Origin: Rhizobium sp. WYCCWR10014
Lineage (GTDB): Bacteria > Pseudomonadota > Alphaproteobacteria > Rhizobiales > Rhizobiaceae
Reading direction: 5' to 3'
DNA: 64,000 bases
Assembly (NCBI RefSeq): GCF_001657485.1
Contig: NZ_LXFU01000027.1
Coordinates: forward strand, 147,570-211,569
The notes under the pieces were generated by a model. It was not told the origin of the DNA, ran no database searches, and was given only the letters and a program-made list of their open reading frames with translations. Below, piece by piece: positions 39,536-48,843 of the stretch. The translations under genes were made by a program, and so were the position numbers. Each line of letters starts with the position of its first letter. Within the stretch, counting starts at the first letter, position 1.

Positions 39536-40525
39536 TTATTTACGTGTCGCGAGCAGCTTGTCGACGTTGTCGGCCGTCACCGGCGTCCACGGCACATTGT
39601 AGTTCTTGTCCTTGCCGTCGTTCCACGGCATGTCCTTGTAGGTCGCCGCCCAGATATCGGACTGCGGCTTGTAGTTGCCCTTCCTGGCGTGGAAGATGGC
39701 AAGGTCGAGAGCGCCCTGAGCCTGTGCACGTGCGTCCTGCAGGATCGACGTCATCTCGCCGGCCTTGACGGCGCGAAGAGCGTCGGTGATGCCGTCGATG
39801 CCGGCGATCGCAAAACTCTTCTCGTCGAGCCCCGCAGCCTTGATCGCCTCGATGGCGCCGAGCGCCATCTCGTCGTTCTGGCCGATCACGCCGTTGATCT
39901 GCTTCGGATGCGCGGTCAGCCAGTTCTCCATCAGCGTCTGCGCTTCGGCCCGTGACCAGTTCGCCGTCTGGTCTTCGAGGACCTTCACATCAGGGCATTC
40001 GGCGAGCGCCTTCTTATTGCCTTCCAGGCGCGAGATCTGTGCGGACTGACCGACCGGGCCTTCGAGAATGACGACATTGCCCTTGCAGCCGAGCTTGTCG
40101 AGGACGGTCTTGGCTTCCATGTAGCCCGAGATGGTGTCGTCGGATCCGACATAGGAGGTCAGCAGGTCGGAATTGACGCGGGTGTTCGAACCGATCACCG
40201 GAATGCCGGCATCCACCGCCGACTGTACGGCTGCTGCGCCTGCATCGACGTCGATTGGTGCAAAGATGATCGCATTGTATTTCTGCGTGACCATCGTCTT
40301 GAACTGATCCTGCTGAACCAGCGCGTCATAGCGACCGTCGAAAACAGTCAGCTCGACCTCGCCGCTCTTGACGGCCGGGTGCTCCTGCATCGCCGCCGCC
40401 CAGATCTGCATGAACTCCGCATTGAGGCCGTAAGGGGCTGCCCCGATCTTGATCTTTTCCTGGGCCACGGCCGACGAGGCCAGCAAGGCAGTTGCCGAAG
40501 CAAGCGCAATCATAAGCTTTCTCAT
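39536..40525 (-). CDS. Periplasmic sugar-binding protein of a ribose-type ABC importer
   Basis: 329 residues from MRKLMIALASATALLASSAV, with GGAGGAG before the ATG. A signal peptide is cleaved near AVAQ. The mature part is a type I periplasmic fold (peripla_BP_4): IIFAPIDVDAGAAAVQSAVD and VIGQNDEMALGAIEAIKAAG are the usual ligand-cleft segments. It delivers a sugar or polyol to the permease encoded 88 bases upstream. Confidence 0.92.
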   Translation of the reverse strand: MRKLMIALASATALLASSAVAQEKIKIGAAPYGLNAEFMQIWAAAMQEHPAVKSGEVELTVFDGRYDALVQQDQFKTMVTQKYNAIIFAPIDVDAGAAAVQSAVDAGIPVIGSNTRVNSDLLTSYVGSDDTISGYMEAKTVLDKLGCKGNVVILEGPVGQSAQISRLEGNKKALAECPDVKVLEDQTANWSRAEAQTLMENWLTAHPKQINGVIGQNDEMALGAIEAIKAAGLDEKSFAIAGIDGITDALRAVKAGEMTSILQDARAQAQGALDLAIFHARKGNYKPQSDIWAATYKDMPWNDGKDKNYNVPWTPVTADNVDKLLATRK

Positions 40526-40613
40526 TTCAATCTCCTCCACTTTAAGTTTTAGCGGCCGGCATGGCTCGCCTCTGCAACGGGCCGGCAAGGGCCGGCACGG
40601 TTTCCGATGGGGC

Positions 40614-41693
40614 TCAGGCCCCGTAAGTTCGCTTCTGGTCGAGCATCACGGCGCCGACGATCAGGGCACCTTTCAGGACCTGCTGGTAGTAGGATTGGAT
40701 CCCCATCAGATCGAGGCCGTTGTTCATGACGCCGATGATGAGCGCGCCAATCAGCGTGCCCGTCACCCGGCCGACACCGCCCGACAGACTTGTGCCGCCG
40801 ATGACGACCGCCGCAATCGCGTCCAGCTCATAGGCAATGCCCGCCTGCGGCAAGGCCGATCCCGTACGGGCGCTGAGCAGCATGCCGGCAAGACCGGCAA
40901 GACCGCCGGAAATGACATAGACAATGAAACGGATGCGGCCGATGTCGATACCGGAGGTCTTCGCCGCATGCGGGTTACCTCCGACGGCATAGATGTAGCG
41001 GCCGAAGCGCGTCCGGCTGAGGATCCACCACGAAGCCGCGAAAACGACGGCGAGAATGATGACGGGGGCCGGAATGCCGAAGACGTCGCCGGTGCCGATC
41101 CACCGGAAGGCCGGCGTCAGCGCGGGAACCGGGCGACCGCCGCCATATATCAGCGTCAAGCCGCGCGCGGCCGAAAGCATGCCAAGAGTGGCGACGAAGG
41201 CCGGAACGGAAAATCGCGAGACGATCGCCCCCGATATCGCGCCGCAGGCAACGCCGACCAGAATGCCGACCGCAAGTCCGATGGCCACCGGATAGGGCGC
41301 ACCGGCGATCGCCGCCGTGGCGGAGGTCGTCGAGAAGCTGGCGCTGACAATGCCGGCGAGCGCCACGACGGAACCGACCGAAAGATCGATGCCGCGGGTC
41401 AGGATCACGAAAGTCATGCCGATGGCAAGCACGCCGTTGATCGAAGTCTGCAGCAGCACATTGGAAATATTGCCGCCGGTCAGGAAGAACTCGTTCGAGA
41501 ACGAAAGGACCACGACCAGAAGCAGAAAGGCGAGAAAGATACCGTATTCCTGAATCAACAGCCGCCGCCGATCCGAACTGAACCAGCCGCCGGCATTGCT
41601 ATCGTCGCTCTCTGACACTCTTGCTCGCTCCTCTGGCGCCGTACGGATGACCTGATCCTGATCAGGTCGATAGGTGGACGAGTGATTGGGCAT
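40614..41693 (-). CDS. Ribose-type ABC importer permease (RbsC family)
   Basis: 359 residues with about nine to ten hydrophobic helices after a polar N-terminal 45 residues. The family motif TRGIDLSVGSVVALAG (about 99-114) and the ATPase-contact region GGNPHAAKTSGIDIGRIR are present. The ATG has GAGGAAACGG upstream and lies 32 bases inside the ATPase gene, so the two are translationally coupled. It probably works as a homodimer. Confidence 0.93.
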   Translation of the reverse strand: MPNHSSTYRPDQDQVIRTAPEERARVSESDDSNAGGWFSSDRRRLLIQEYGIFLAFLLLVVVLSFSNEFFLTGGNISNVLLQTSINGVLAIGMTFVILTRGIDLSVGSVVALAGIVSASFSTTSATAAIAGAPYPVAIGLAVGILVGVACGAISGAIVSRFSVPAFVATLGMLSAARGLTLIYGGGRPVPALTPAFRWIGTGDVFGIPAPVIILAVVFAASWWILSRTRFGRYIYAVGGNPHAAKTSGIDIGRIRFIVYVISGGLAGLAGMLLSARTGSALPQAGIAYELDAIAAVVIGGTSLSGGVGRVTGTLIGALIIGVMNNGLDLMGIQSYYQQVLKGALIVGAVMLDQKRTYGA

Positions 41694-43140
41694 CCGTTTC
41701 CTCCCGGCTGTATATTCCCGCGCTCCTGCCGGCGCGCATCACCATGATACGGTCCGACATGCCCAGAACTTCGTCGATCTCCGATGAGATCATCACGACC
41801 GTTCCGCCGGCCGCGGCAAAGTCACAGATGATGCGGTAGATTTCGCGCTTGGCGCCAACATCGACGCCACGTGTCGGCTCATCGAGAAGCAGCACCTTCG
41901 GATTGCGCAGAAACCATTTTCCGAGCACCACCTTCTGCTGATTGCCGCCTGACAGGCCCGAGACCGGCATGGTGTCACGGGCGGCCTTGATCTGAAATTG
42001 CGCCTGTATCCGGCGGCTGGCCTCGGCCTCGCGACGGCGGCTCATGGCAAAGGAAGGGCTCATCTCCGGTAAGCTTGCCATACAGATGTTGGCACGAACG
42101 GAGTCGGAGAGATTGAGCCCCGTGAGCTTGCGATCCTCCGTCACCAGAGCCAGGCCACTTGCCATAGCATCCGCCGGCTTCGACACGGAGATGCGGGCAC
42201 CGTCGACGACGATCCTGCCGTCGGAAGATTTTTCCAGGCCAAAAAGGCAATTGAAGATCTCGGTTCGCCCCGAGCCCATCAGCCCGTAGATGCCGAAGAT
42301 CTCGCCCTTGCGGGCGGAGAAGGAAATGTCCTCGATCTTGTTCGGGCAACTCAGCGCCGTAACCTCGAGGCCGGTTTCGGATGTCGGCGTGTTGGTCTTG
42401 ACATATTCCTCGGCCAGTTCCCGGCCAACGATCATCCGGATGAGATCAGGACGGCTGATCTGCTTGAGATCTCCGCTGCCGACATAGGCGCCGTCGCGAA
42501 ACACGGTATAGGAATCGGCGATCTGGAAGATTTCCGAAAGCCGGTGCGAGACATAGACGATGCCGCGTCCCTGCGCCTTTAGGCGCCGGATGGCCGCGAA
42601 GAGCTGCTGAGCCTCTTTCTCACCGATTGCAGAGGTTGGCTCATCCATGAAGATGACCTCGGCATCGTGGCTTAGAGCCTTGGCGATCTCGACGAGCTGC
42701 ATCTGCGCAACGGAGAGGTTCATCATGTATTGGGTGGCGCGGATATCGAATTCGAGATCGTCGAGAAGCCCTTGGGCGGAGCGGTTCATCGTCCGGAAAT
42801 CGATACCGCCGAAACGTGTCGAAGGCTCGCGGCCGAGATAGATGTTTTCCGCCACCGTCATGTGCGGAACCGGGCTCAGCTCCTGCTCGATGATGGCAAT
42901 GCCGGAGGCGAGCGCGTCGGCGGGACCGGCAAAGTCTACGTCCTTGCCACGACGGCGGATCGAGCCAGCATCGCGATTATGGATACCCATGAGGATCTTG
43001 AGAAAGGTCGACTTGCCTGCGCCGTTACCGCCGCAAAGCGCGTGGACCGAGCCGGCGCGAAGCTCGAAGCGGCCGTCACGCAATGCCGCGACACCACCAA
43101 AGGACTTCTTCAGCCCTTCCACATCCAGCAAAAGCTCCAC
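41662..43140 (-). CDS. Ribose-type ABC importer ATPase (RbsA family, two NBDs)
   Basis: The start is taken as GTG at 43140 after GGAGGAGAAGAGG; an earlier GTG overlaps this ribosome-binding site. 492 residues. NBD1: Walker A GGNGAGKST, Walker B VIFMDEPTSA. NBD2: Walker A degenerate (GLMGSGRTE), signature LSGGNQQK, Walker B VLLLDEPTRGVDVG. The NBD1 signature LSVAQMQ is also non-canonical, as usual in this family. First gene of the operon, directly behind the palindromic promoter. Confidence 0.93.
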   Translation of the reverse strand: MELLLDVEGLKKSFGGVAALRDGRFELRAGSVHALCGGNGAGKSTFLKILMGIHNRDAGSIRRRGKDVDFAGPADALASGIAIIEQELSPVPHMTVAENIYLGREPSTRFGGIDFRTMNRSAQGLLDDLEFDIRATQYMMNLSVAQMQLVEIAKALSHDAEVIFMDEPTSAIGEKEAQQLFAAIRRLKAQGRGIVYVSHRLSEIFQIADSYTVFRDGAYVGSGDLKQISRPDLIRMIVGRELAEEYVKTNTPTSETGLEVTALSCPNKIEDISFSARKGEIFGIYGLMGSGRTEIFNCLFGLEKSSDGRIVVDGARISVSKPADAMASGLALVTEDRKLTGLNLSDSVRANICMASLPEMSPSFAMSRRREAEASRRIQAQFQIKAARDTMPVSGLSGGNQQKVVLGKWFLRNPKVLLLDEPTRGVDVGAKREIYRIICDFAAAGGTVVMISSEIDEVLGMSDRIMVMRAGRSAGIYSREETDAQSLVHLST

Positions 43141-43226
43141 CCTCTTCTCCTCCACACAGGCACCGGCAACCGATTGGCGGGAGCCGATCGATATCGGTGA
43201 CCTCCAGCCCCGATATCAATGGTGAC

Positions 43227-43256
43227 ATTATTCGCCACTGACTCGACAAATGTCAA
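43227..43256 (-). promoter_or_regulatory. Promoter of the ABC-SDR-dhaKL operon
   Basis: On the minus strand a consensus TTGACA (43251-43256) and AATAAT (43227-43232), spaced by 18 bases, end about 85 bases before the GTG of the ATPase gene. The -35 lies inside the right arm of the 28-bp palindrome, as expected for a repressed promoter. Confidence 0.7.
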
Positions 43257-43263
43257 GTCAGTG
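43236..43263. promoter_or_regulatory. 28-bp palindromic operator candidate
   Basis: Arms CACTGACTCGACA and TGTCAAGTCAGTG, separated by AA, are inverted copies with one mismatch in 13. The palindrome covers the -35 hexamer and most of the spacer of the operon promoter. Binding by the SorC-DhaK fusion protein of this operon is inferred from position and symmetry only. Confidence 0.65.
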
Positions 43264-43370
43264 TCGAATATATAAATGCGAGGGCGTCTCAGCGGACCTT
43301 CCGCCGAAAACGTCAAGGCGGTCGATCGTCCCGATGAAGCGGGCCGGACTGCCAGCCTTCCAAAACAAAA

Positions 43371-43392
43371 AAAGCCCCGTCTCCGGGGCTTT
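43371..43392 (-). terminator. Intrinsic terminator of prfB
   Basis: On the minus strand AAAGCCCCG, loop GAGA, CGGGGCTTT, continuing into a run of seven T. It begins about 27 bases after the prfB stop. A strong rho-independent terminator. Confidence 0.95.
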
Positions 43393-43418
43393 GTTACTTC
43401 AATCCATCGTCAATCCGC

Positions 43419-44550
43419 TCAGTCGACATCCTCGACGACCGCGTCGGCGGCGCCGCTGATGCGGTGAGCAAGTGCTGCTTCCATGAACTCGTTCAGGTCG
43501 CCGTCGAGTACGTCGTCCGGCGCGCTGCTGGCAACGCCGGTGCGCAGGTCTTTGACCATCTGATAGGGCTGCAGCACGTAGGAGCGGATCTGGTGGCCCC
43601 AGCCGATCTCGGTCTTGGAAGCGGCTTCGGCGCTGGCGGCGTCCTCACGCTTCTTCAGTTCGGCTTCATACATGCGGGCACGGAGCATGTCCCAGGCCTT
43701 GGCGCGGTTCTTGTGCTGCGAACGCTCCTGCTGGCACTGCACGACGATACCGGTCGGGATATGCGTGATGCGTACGGCCGAGTCGGTGGTGTTGACGTGC
43801 TGGCCACCGGCGCCTGACGAACGATAGGTATCGATGCGGCAGTCGCTTTCATTGATCTCGATCTGGATCGAGTCGTCGACAACCGGATAGACCCAGATCG
43901 ACGAGAAGGAGGTGTGGCGACGCGCATTGCTGTCGTAAGGCGAGATGCGCACCAGCCGGTGCACGCCCGATTCCGTCTTCAGCCAGCCATAGGCATTGTG
44001 GCCTTTGACGAGCAGGGTCGCGGACTTGATGCCCGCCTCTTCGCCATCATGGACTTCGAGAAGCTCGACCTTGAAGCGCTGGCGTTCGGCCCAGCGGGTG
44101 TACATGCGCAAAAGCATGTTCGCCCAGTCCTGGCTTTCGGTGCCGCCGGCGCCGGAATGGACTTCGAGATAGGTGTCGTTGCCATCGGCTTCGCCGGAGA
44201 GCATGGCTTCCACCTGGCGGCGCCCGGCCTCGGCCTTCAAGGCCTTCAGCGCGTCTTCGGCTTCCTTGACGACGCTCTGGTCGCCCTCTTCCTCGCCAAG
44301 CTCGATCAGCTCGATATTGTCGTTCAGCTGCTGTTCGAGCTGTTTGACGCCGTTGATGCCGTCATCGAGCTGCTGGCGTTCGCGCATCAGCTTCTGCGCT
44401 TCGGAAGCGTCGTTCCAGAGGTTCGGATCCTCTGCCTTGTTGTTCAACCAGTCCAGCCGTCTTATCGCCTGGTCCCAGTCAAAGATGCCTCCTCAGCAGG
44501 GTGATAGCCTGCTTGGTTTCATCGACCACGTTTTCGATTTCCGCTCGCAT
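43419..44550 (-). CDS. prfB: Peptide chain release factor 2, with programmed +1 frameshift
   Basis: Full-length RF2 of 376 residues needs a +1 shift. Frame 0 starts at ATG 44550 and reads [20 protein letters not shown], then RHL and an in-frame TGA (44481-44479). Skipping one base gives [18 protein letters not shown] and the remaining frame to 43419. The catalytic GGQ is in [12 protein letters not shown], and the stop-recognition loop reads [13 protein letters not shown] (SPY where E. coli has SPF). RF2 reads UGA and UAA, so low RF2 favours the shift. Confidence 0.96.
44478..44493 (-). promoter_or_regulatory. RF2 programmed frameshift signal
   Basis: On the minus strand AGGAGG (44493-44488), CAT, then the slippery CTT TGA C. 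The internal Shine-Dalgarno-like element lies three bases before CTT, exactly as in the E. coli site (AGGGGG, TAT, CTT TGA C). It allows autoregulation of RF2 synthesis by RF2 level. Confidence 0.96.
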
Positions 44551-44652
44551 TTTCCTGCTTCTCTGTCTCGGTCTTCTTCAGGTGCTGGTGACATAGAGAC
44601 GCCCGCCGCGGATGTAAAGGGCCGCGGCGGGCGTGCTAAATTCAGGCCTCGG

Positions 44653-47112
44653 TCAGAACAGGCCGGGCGTGCCGGTCTGGACGGCCTGGTTCGCCTGCGG
44701 CGAGGTCTTCAGTATCTCTTCCGGCGCCATGGTGCTGTCCATGCCGATGACGGAGAAGCTGTCGGCCGGGCCGGTGCCGGGCTTGAAGGCCTCGACGATG
44801 GTGTTGGGATTGCCGTCGGCAGCTGCCATGCCGGTTTTGCGGTCGATCGAAATCAGGTTCATGCCTGATGGAATGACGAACTTCGATTCCGGCATGTCCT
44901 TGACGGCAGCCTGCATGAATTCGTTGAAGATCGGGGCGGACAAGACGCCACCGGTGCCGCCGCGGCCGAGCGGGGCCGGCGTATCGAAGCCCAGATAGAG
45001 GCCGGCGACCAGATCCGGCGTGAAGCCGACGAACCAGGCATCCTTCTCGTCATTGGTGGTGCCGGTCTTTCCGGCAACGTCGCGGCCGCCGAGATCGATC
45101 TTGCCGGCAGCGGTGCCGCGCTGGATGACGCCCTGCATCATCGAGGTGATCTGGTAGGCCGTCATCGGGTCGAGAACGGTTTCGCGATTGTCGACGACAT
45201 TCGGCTCTTCCTGGTTCTGCCAGTCGCCGGCATTGCAGCCCTCGCACAGACGCTCCTCATGCTTGAAGATCGTCTTGCCGTAGCGGTCCTGGATGCGGTC
45301 GATCAATGTCGGCTTGATCTGCTTGCCGCCATTGGCGATGACCGAATAGGCCGAGACCATGCGCAATACCGTCGTGTCGCCGGCGCCGAGCGACATGGAG
45401 AGAACTGGCAGCATGTGATCATAGATGCCGAAGCGCTCGGCATATTCGGCGACGATGTTCATGCCGAGATCGTTGGCGAGGCGCACCGTCATCAGATTGC
45501 GCGAATGCTCGATGCCCGAACGCAGCGTCGACGGGCCGCCGGATTCGCCGCCGTAGTTTTCCGGCCTCCAGACCTGGCCGCCCGAGACGATTTCGATCGG
45601 CGCGTCCATGATGACCGAAGCCGGCGTATAACCATTGTCCATCGCCGCCGCGTAGACGAAAGGCTTGAACGAGGACCCCGGCTGGCGCATCGCCTGGGTG
45701 GCGCGGTTGAATTCGGACTGGGCGTAGGAGAAGCCACCGACCATGGCGAGCACGCGGCCGGTCTTCGGATCCATGGCGACCAGGCCACCTTGTACCTTCG
45801 GCGGCTGTTGCAGGCGATAGGAGGTCGACGCGTCGTCACCGAGCTTTGCGACATAGACAACGTCACCGGGGGACACGGCGCCGACCGGCGATTTCGTGGT
45901 CTTGCGGGCGCCATCGGCCGAACGGAAGGCCCACTGCATGTCCTTGGCGTCGATCGTACCGCGTTGACGATCGGCCGCAACCTTGCCGCTGCCATCCTTG
46001 GCCGGCTGCAGGCCGATGTCGACGGTGCTGTCTGACACGGCGAGTACCACGGCAAGTCGCCATTCCGGCACGTCGGACAGTGTGGGAATATCGGCAAGCG
46101 CTTTGCCCCAATCACCGCTCGCATCGATCTGCTTGATCGGGCCGTGGAAACCGCGGCGCTCGTCGTAAGTGACCAGACCGTCCTGCAGCGCCTTGCGGGC
46201 AGCGAGCTGCATCTGCGGATCGAGCGACGTGCGCACCGAAAGGCCGCCCTCATAGAGGACCTTTTCGCCGTACTGGTCGATCAGTTGGCGGCGCACGGCT
46301 TCGGCGAAATAATCCGAAGCAAAGAGCGAGGGGCCAGTGGTGCGGGCGGTGACGCCGAGCGGCTGCTTCTTGGCTTCCTCGCCGTCAGGCTGGCTGACAT
46401 AGCCGTTCTCGACCATGCGGTCGATCACCCAGTTGCGACGCTCGAGTGCAGCTTCCGGATGGCGGAACGGATGATAATTGGCAGGACCCTTCGGCAGCGA
46501 TGCCAGATAGGCGGCCTCGGCGACGGTCAGTTCGGTGACGGATTTGTTGAAATAAGTGAGTGCTGCGCCGGCGATGCCATAGGAATTCAGACCGAAGAAG
46601 ATCTCGTTCAGGTAGAGTTCGAGGATCTTGTCCTTGCTGTAGGCCTGCTCGATACGGAAGGAGAGGATCGCTTCCTTGATCTTGCGGTCGATCGTCTGGT
46701 CCGAGCTCAAAAGGAAGTTCTTGGCCACCTGCTGGGTGATTGTGGAGGCACCGACCGGGCGGCGGCCGGAACCGAAATTCTGCAGGTTGACGAGGATTGC
46801 GCGGCCAAGGCCGGTCAGATCGACGCCCGGATGATTGTAGAAATTCTTATCTTCGGCCGACAGGAAAGCGGCCTTCACGCGGTCGGGAATGGCCTGGATC
46901 GGCAGGAAGAGGCGCTTTTCCTTGGCGTATTCGGCCATCAAGGCGCCGTTGCCGGCATGGACGCGGGTCGTCACCGGCGGCGCATAGCTGTTCAGAACGG
47001 CATAGTCCGGGAGATCCTTCGCGACATTGGCGAGATAGATGGCAATACCCGCCGCCGCGACCAGAAACAGGACGCAGGCCATTCCGAAGAAATATCCAAA
47101 AAGTCTAACCAT
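44653..47112 (-). CDS. mrcA: Penicillin-binding protein 1A
   Basis: 819 residues. An N-terminal membrane anchor (residues 4-27) is followed by the GT51 glycosyltransferase domain (AEDKNFYNHPGVDLTG; GASTITQQVAKNF; KDKILELYLNEIFFG). An OB-like region precedes the transpeptidase with its serine motif SSFKPF and the KTGTT box. It polymerises and cross-links peptidoglycan in the periplasm. It lies upstream of prfB with about 100 bases between, and downstream of an amidase gene. Confidence 0.96.
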   Translation of the reverse strand: MVRLFGYFFGMACVLFLVAAAGIAIYLANVAKDLPDYAVLNSYAPPVTTRVHAGNGALMAEYAKEKRLFLPIQAIPDRVKAAFLSAEDKNFYNHPGVDLTGLGRAILVNLQNFGSGRRPVGASTITQQVAKNFLLSSDQTIDRKIKEAILSFRIEQAYSKDKILELYLNEIFFGLNSYGIAGAALTYFNKSVTELTVAEAAYLASLPKGPANYHPFRHPEAALERRNWVIDRMVENGYVSQPDGEEAKKQPLGVTARTTGPSLFASDYFAEAVRRQLIDQYGEKVLYEGGLSVRTSLDPQMQLAARKALQDGLVTYDERRGFHGPIKQIDASGDWGKALADIPTLSDVPEWRLAVVLAVSDSTVDIGLQPAKDGSGKVAADRQRGTIDAKDMQWAFRSADGARKTTKSPVGAVSPGDVVYVAKLGDDASTSYRLQQPPKVQGGLVAMDPKTGRVLAMVGGFSYAQSEFNRATQAMRQPGSSFKPFVYAAAMDNGYTPASVIMDAPIEIVSGGQVWRPENYGGESGGPSTLRSGIEHSRNLMTVRLANDLGMNIVAEYAERFGIYDHMLPVLSMSLGAGDTTVLRMVSAYSVIANGGKQIKPTLIDRIQDRYGKTIFKHEERLCEGCNAGDWQNQEEPNVVDNRETVLDPMTAYQITSMMQGVIQRGTAAGKIDLGGRDVAGKTGTTNDEKDAWFVGFTPDLVAGLYLGFDTPAPLGRGGTGGVLSAPIFNEFMQAAVKDMPESKFVIPSGMNLISIDRKTGMAAADGNPNTIVEAFKPGTGPADSFSVIGMDSTMAPEEILKTSPQANQAVQTGTPGLF

Positions 47113-47487
47113 ATTTCAGCTACCGGTCTTTTCGATCTTCAATCGCCGCAGCCGCAACGATTGCACAGATCAAGGCAATTTGCACGTTGCGCGACTTACT
47201 CTATGAGCGCTACCGCCACAAGCCGATTCCGCGCCTCAGGCTGCGAAACATAAGCCGGAGTAACGGCGCGAATGTGAGCAAAATAGGGCTGTCTGCGCCG
47301 CATTCACCGCTGCGGCTGCGTTTCATTAGAACTGTCACATCCAAGCAACGCCGGTCGTCGCCGCCAAACTGAGGTATCTTCCTCAGAATTTGATTCATGC
47401 GGCGCACTTAAATCTTTGTTTTTATGAATCTTAGTTTTTATGCAGGCCGCCGTGCCGCAACCGCTACAGATTTTTGGGCGGCACCCG
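47113..47487 (-). other. Spacer between the amidase gene and mrcA
   Basis: 375 bases, AT-richer than its surroundings. It holds a 16-bp tandem repeat close to the amidase end (47411-47442) and a six-bp hairpin CTGAGG / CCTCAG (47369-47386). No convincing -35/-10 pair for mrcA was identified and no gene is supported. Confidence 0.45.
47411..47442. repeat. Tandem 16-bp AT-rich direct repeat
   Basis: AATCTTTGTTTTTATG (47411-47426) and AATCTTAGTTTTTATG (47427-47442) are directly adjacent with a single mismatch. They lie 45 bases downstream of the amidase stop and about 300 bases upstream of mrcA. Head-to-tail regulatory sites or a slipped duplication are both possible. Confidence 0.6.
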
Positions 47488-48843
47488 TCAGCCGCCATTC
47501 GCCATGACGGCGGCGCGGTATCGCTTGACTGCGTCGGTCAAGAGGCCGGCGATCTTGCCGCGCCAGGCCTCGTCGAGCAGCAGTTTCTCGTCCTCGGCGT
47601 TCGAGAGGAACCCGATCTCGAGAAGGATCGACGGTACGTCGGGGGCCTGCAGCACGCGGAAGCCGGCATGACGGTGCGGATTGTTGATAGTGCCGACCTG
47701 ATCCTTGAAAGAATTCAGCACGCTCTCGGCCAGCGAGATCGAGAAGGCCTGGGTCTCGCGCCGCGTCAGATCTAGCAGGATGTCGGCAACCTCGGGCGGC
47801 TCGGCGACCGTCTCCTTGCCGGCGATCTGGTCAGAGAGGTTTTCACGTTCGGCAAGGTCGGCGGCGAGCTTGTCGGATGCCTTGTCGGAGATCGTGTAGA
47901 CTGTCGCGCCGCGGATATCCTTCTGCTTCAGCGTATCGGCATGCAGCGAAATGAAGAGGCCGGCATGGTTCTGGCGGGCGATCAGCACACGCTGCGAAAG
48001 CGACAGGAACTCGTCGTCCTCACGCGTCAGGAAAGCCTTGATGCCCGGCTCCTTGTTCAAGCGGTCGGTCAAGGCCTTCGCGAAGGCAAGCGTCACCTGC
48101 TTTTCCTCGGTCTTGGTGTCGACGCCGATCGCGCCGGTGTCGATGCCGCCATGGCCGGCGTCGACGGCGATGACGAAATCGCCGGGCGCAGCCTTTTGCG
48201 GTGCCGGAATGGCGTTCGTCGTCTGAGCCGCCTCAGTCCGATCGCTCCAGGATTGCGTCTTCACCAGTTCGGCAAAGGCCTTCTTGTCGATCATCTCCGC
48301 ATCGAGCACGAGGCGATGGCCGTTGCCCGTCTCATCGGCCTGCACCTTGGCAAGCGCCAGCTTCACCGGCCCTGCCGTCGTCAGCACGATGCGGGCGCTC
48401 TCTTCGTCCATCTTGCCGTAGCGGATATCCTTGAACAGGCCCCGGGCGGCAAGATCCTTCGCCGGAAAACCGAAGGCGGTCGCCGGCAAGTCAACGACGA
48501 TGCGTTCCGGATTGGCGATATAGTGGACGGAGAAATGCGGCTCGCGATCGAAATCGATGACGATGCGGGTCCTTGCGTCGTCACCGACGATGCGCGCGCC
48601 ATAGGCAAGCAGCGGATCCCTGGCCTCGACAGAGCTGGCAACGGCCGGCAGCAGACTAGCGGCCAAAAGCGCCGCCAGAACCCGCCTTGCGAATGTCGAT
48701 CGCCGCGCTGCGGATTTCGCCGCGATCCGAGCCCTCTTAAACAATAAACCGCCACACCCTATCTGTATTGCGATGGACCCGACGCGGCTACGGCCAACGT
48801 CCTGTGACGAAACACCCGCTGCAGCCTGCCGAATCGCGATCAC
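47488..48843 (-). CDS. N-acetylmuramoyl-L-alanine amidase with AMIN domain
   Basis: 451 residues from a GTG preceded by GGGGAT. A basic leader and hydrophobic stretch (VLAALLAASLLPAVASS, about 53-70) look like a long signal sequence; the true start may be further inside. An AMIN domain (about 75-190) targets septal peptidoglycan. The Amidase_3 domain begins VIAVDAGHGGIDTGAIG, with zinc ligands expected from that His, the Glu in KTEEKQVTL and the His in FISLHAD. AmiC-like; removes stem peptides during cell separation. Confidence 0.9.
   Translation of the reverse strand: MIAIRQAAAGVSSQDVGRSRVGSIAIQIGCGGLLFKRARIAAKSAARRSTFARRVLAALLAASLLPAVASSVEARDPLLAYGARIVGDDARTRIVIDFDREPHFSVHYIANPERIVVDLPATAFGFPAKDLAARGLFKDIRYGKMDEESARIVLTTAGPVKLALAKVQADETGNGHRLVLDAEMIDKKAFAELVKTQSWSDRTEAAQTTNAIPAPQKAAPGDFVIAVDAGHGGIDTGAIGVDTKTEEKQVTLAFAKALTDRLNKEPGIKAFLTREDDEFLSLSQRVLIARQNHAGLFISLHADTLKQKDIRGATVYTISDKASDKLAADLAERENLSDQIAGKETVAEPPEVADILLDLTRRETQAFSISLAESVLNSFKDQVGTINNPHRHAGFRVLQAPDVPSILLEIGFLSNAEDEKLLLDEAWRGKIAGLLTDAVKRYRAAVMANGG

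Noticed and set aside
43254..43263. Reading the AGTCAGTG arm as half of a sigma-54 or other specialised promoter
   Set aside because: No GG-N10-GC pair is present. A consensus TTGACA with an AATAAT at 18 bases explains the site better.
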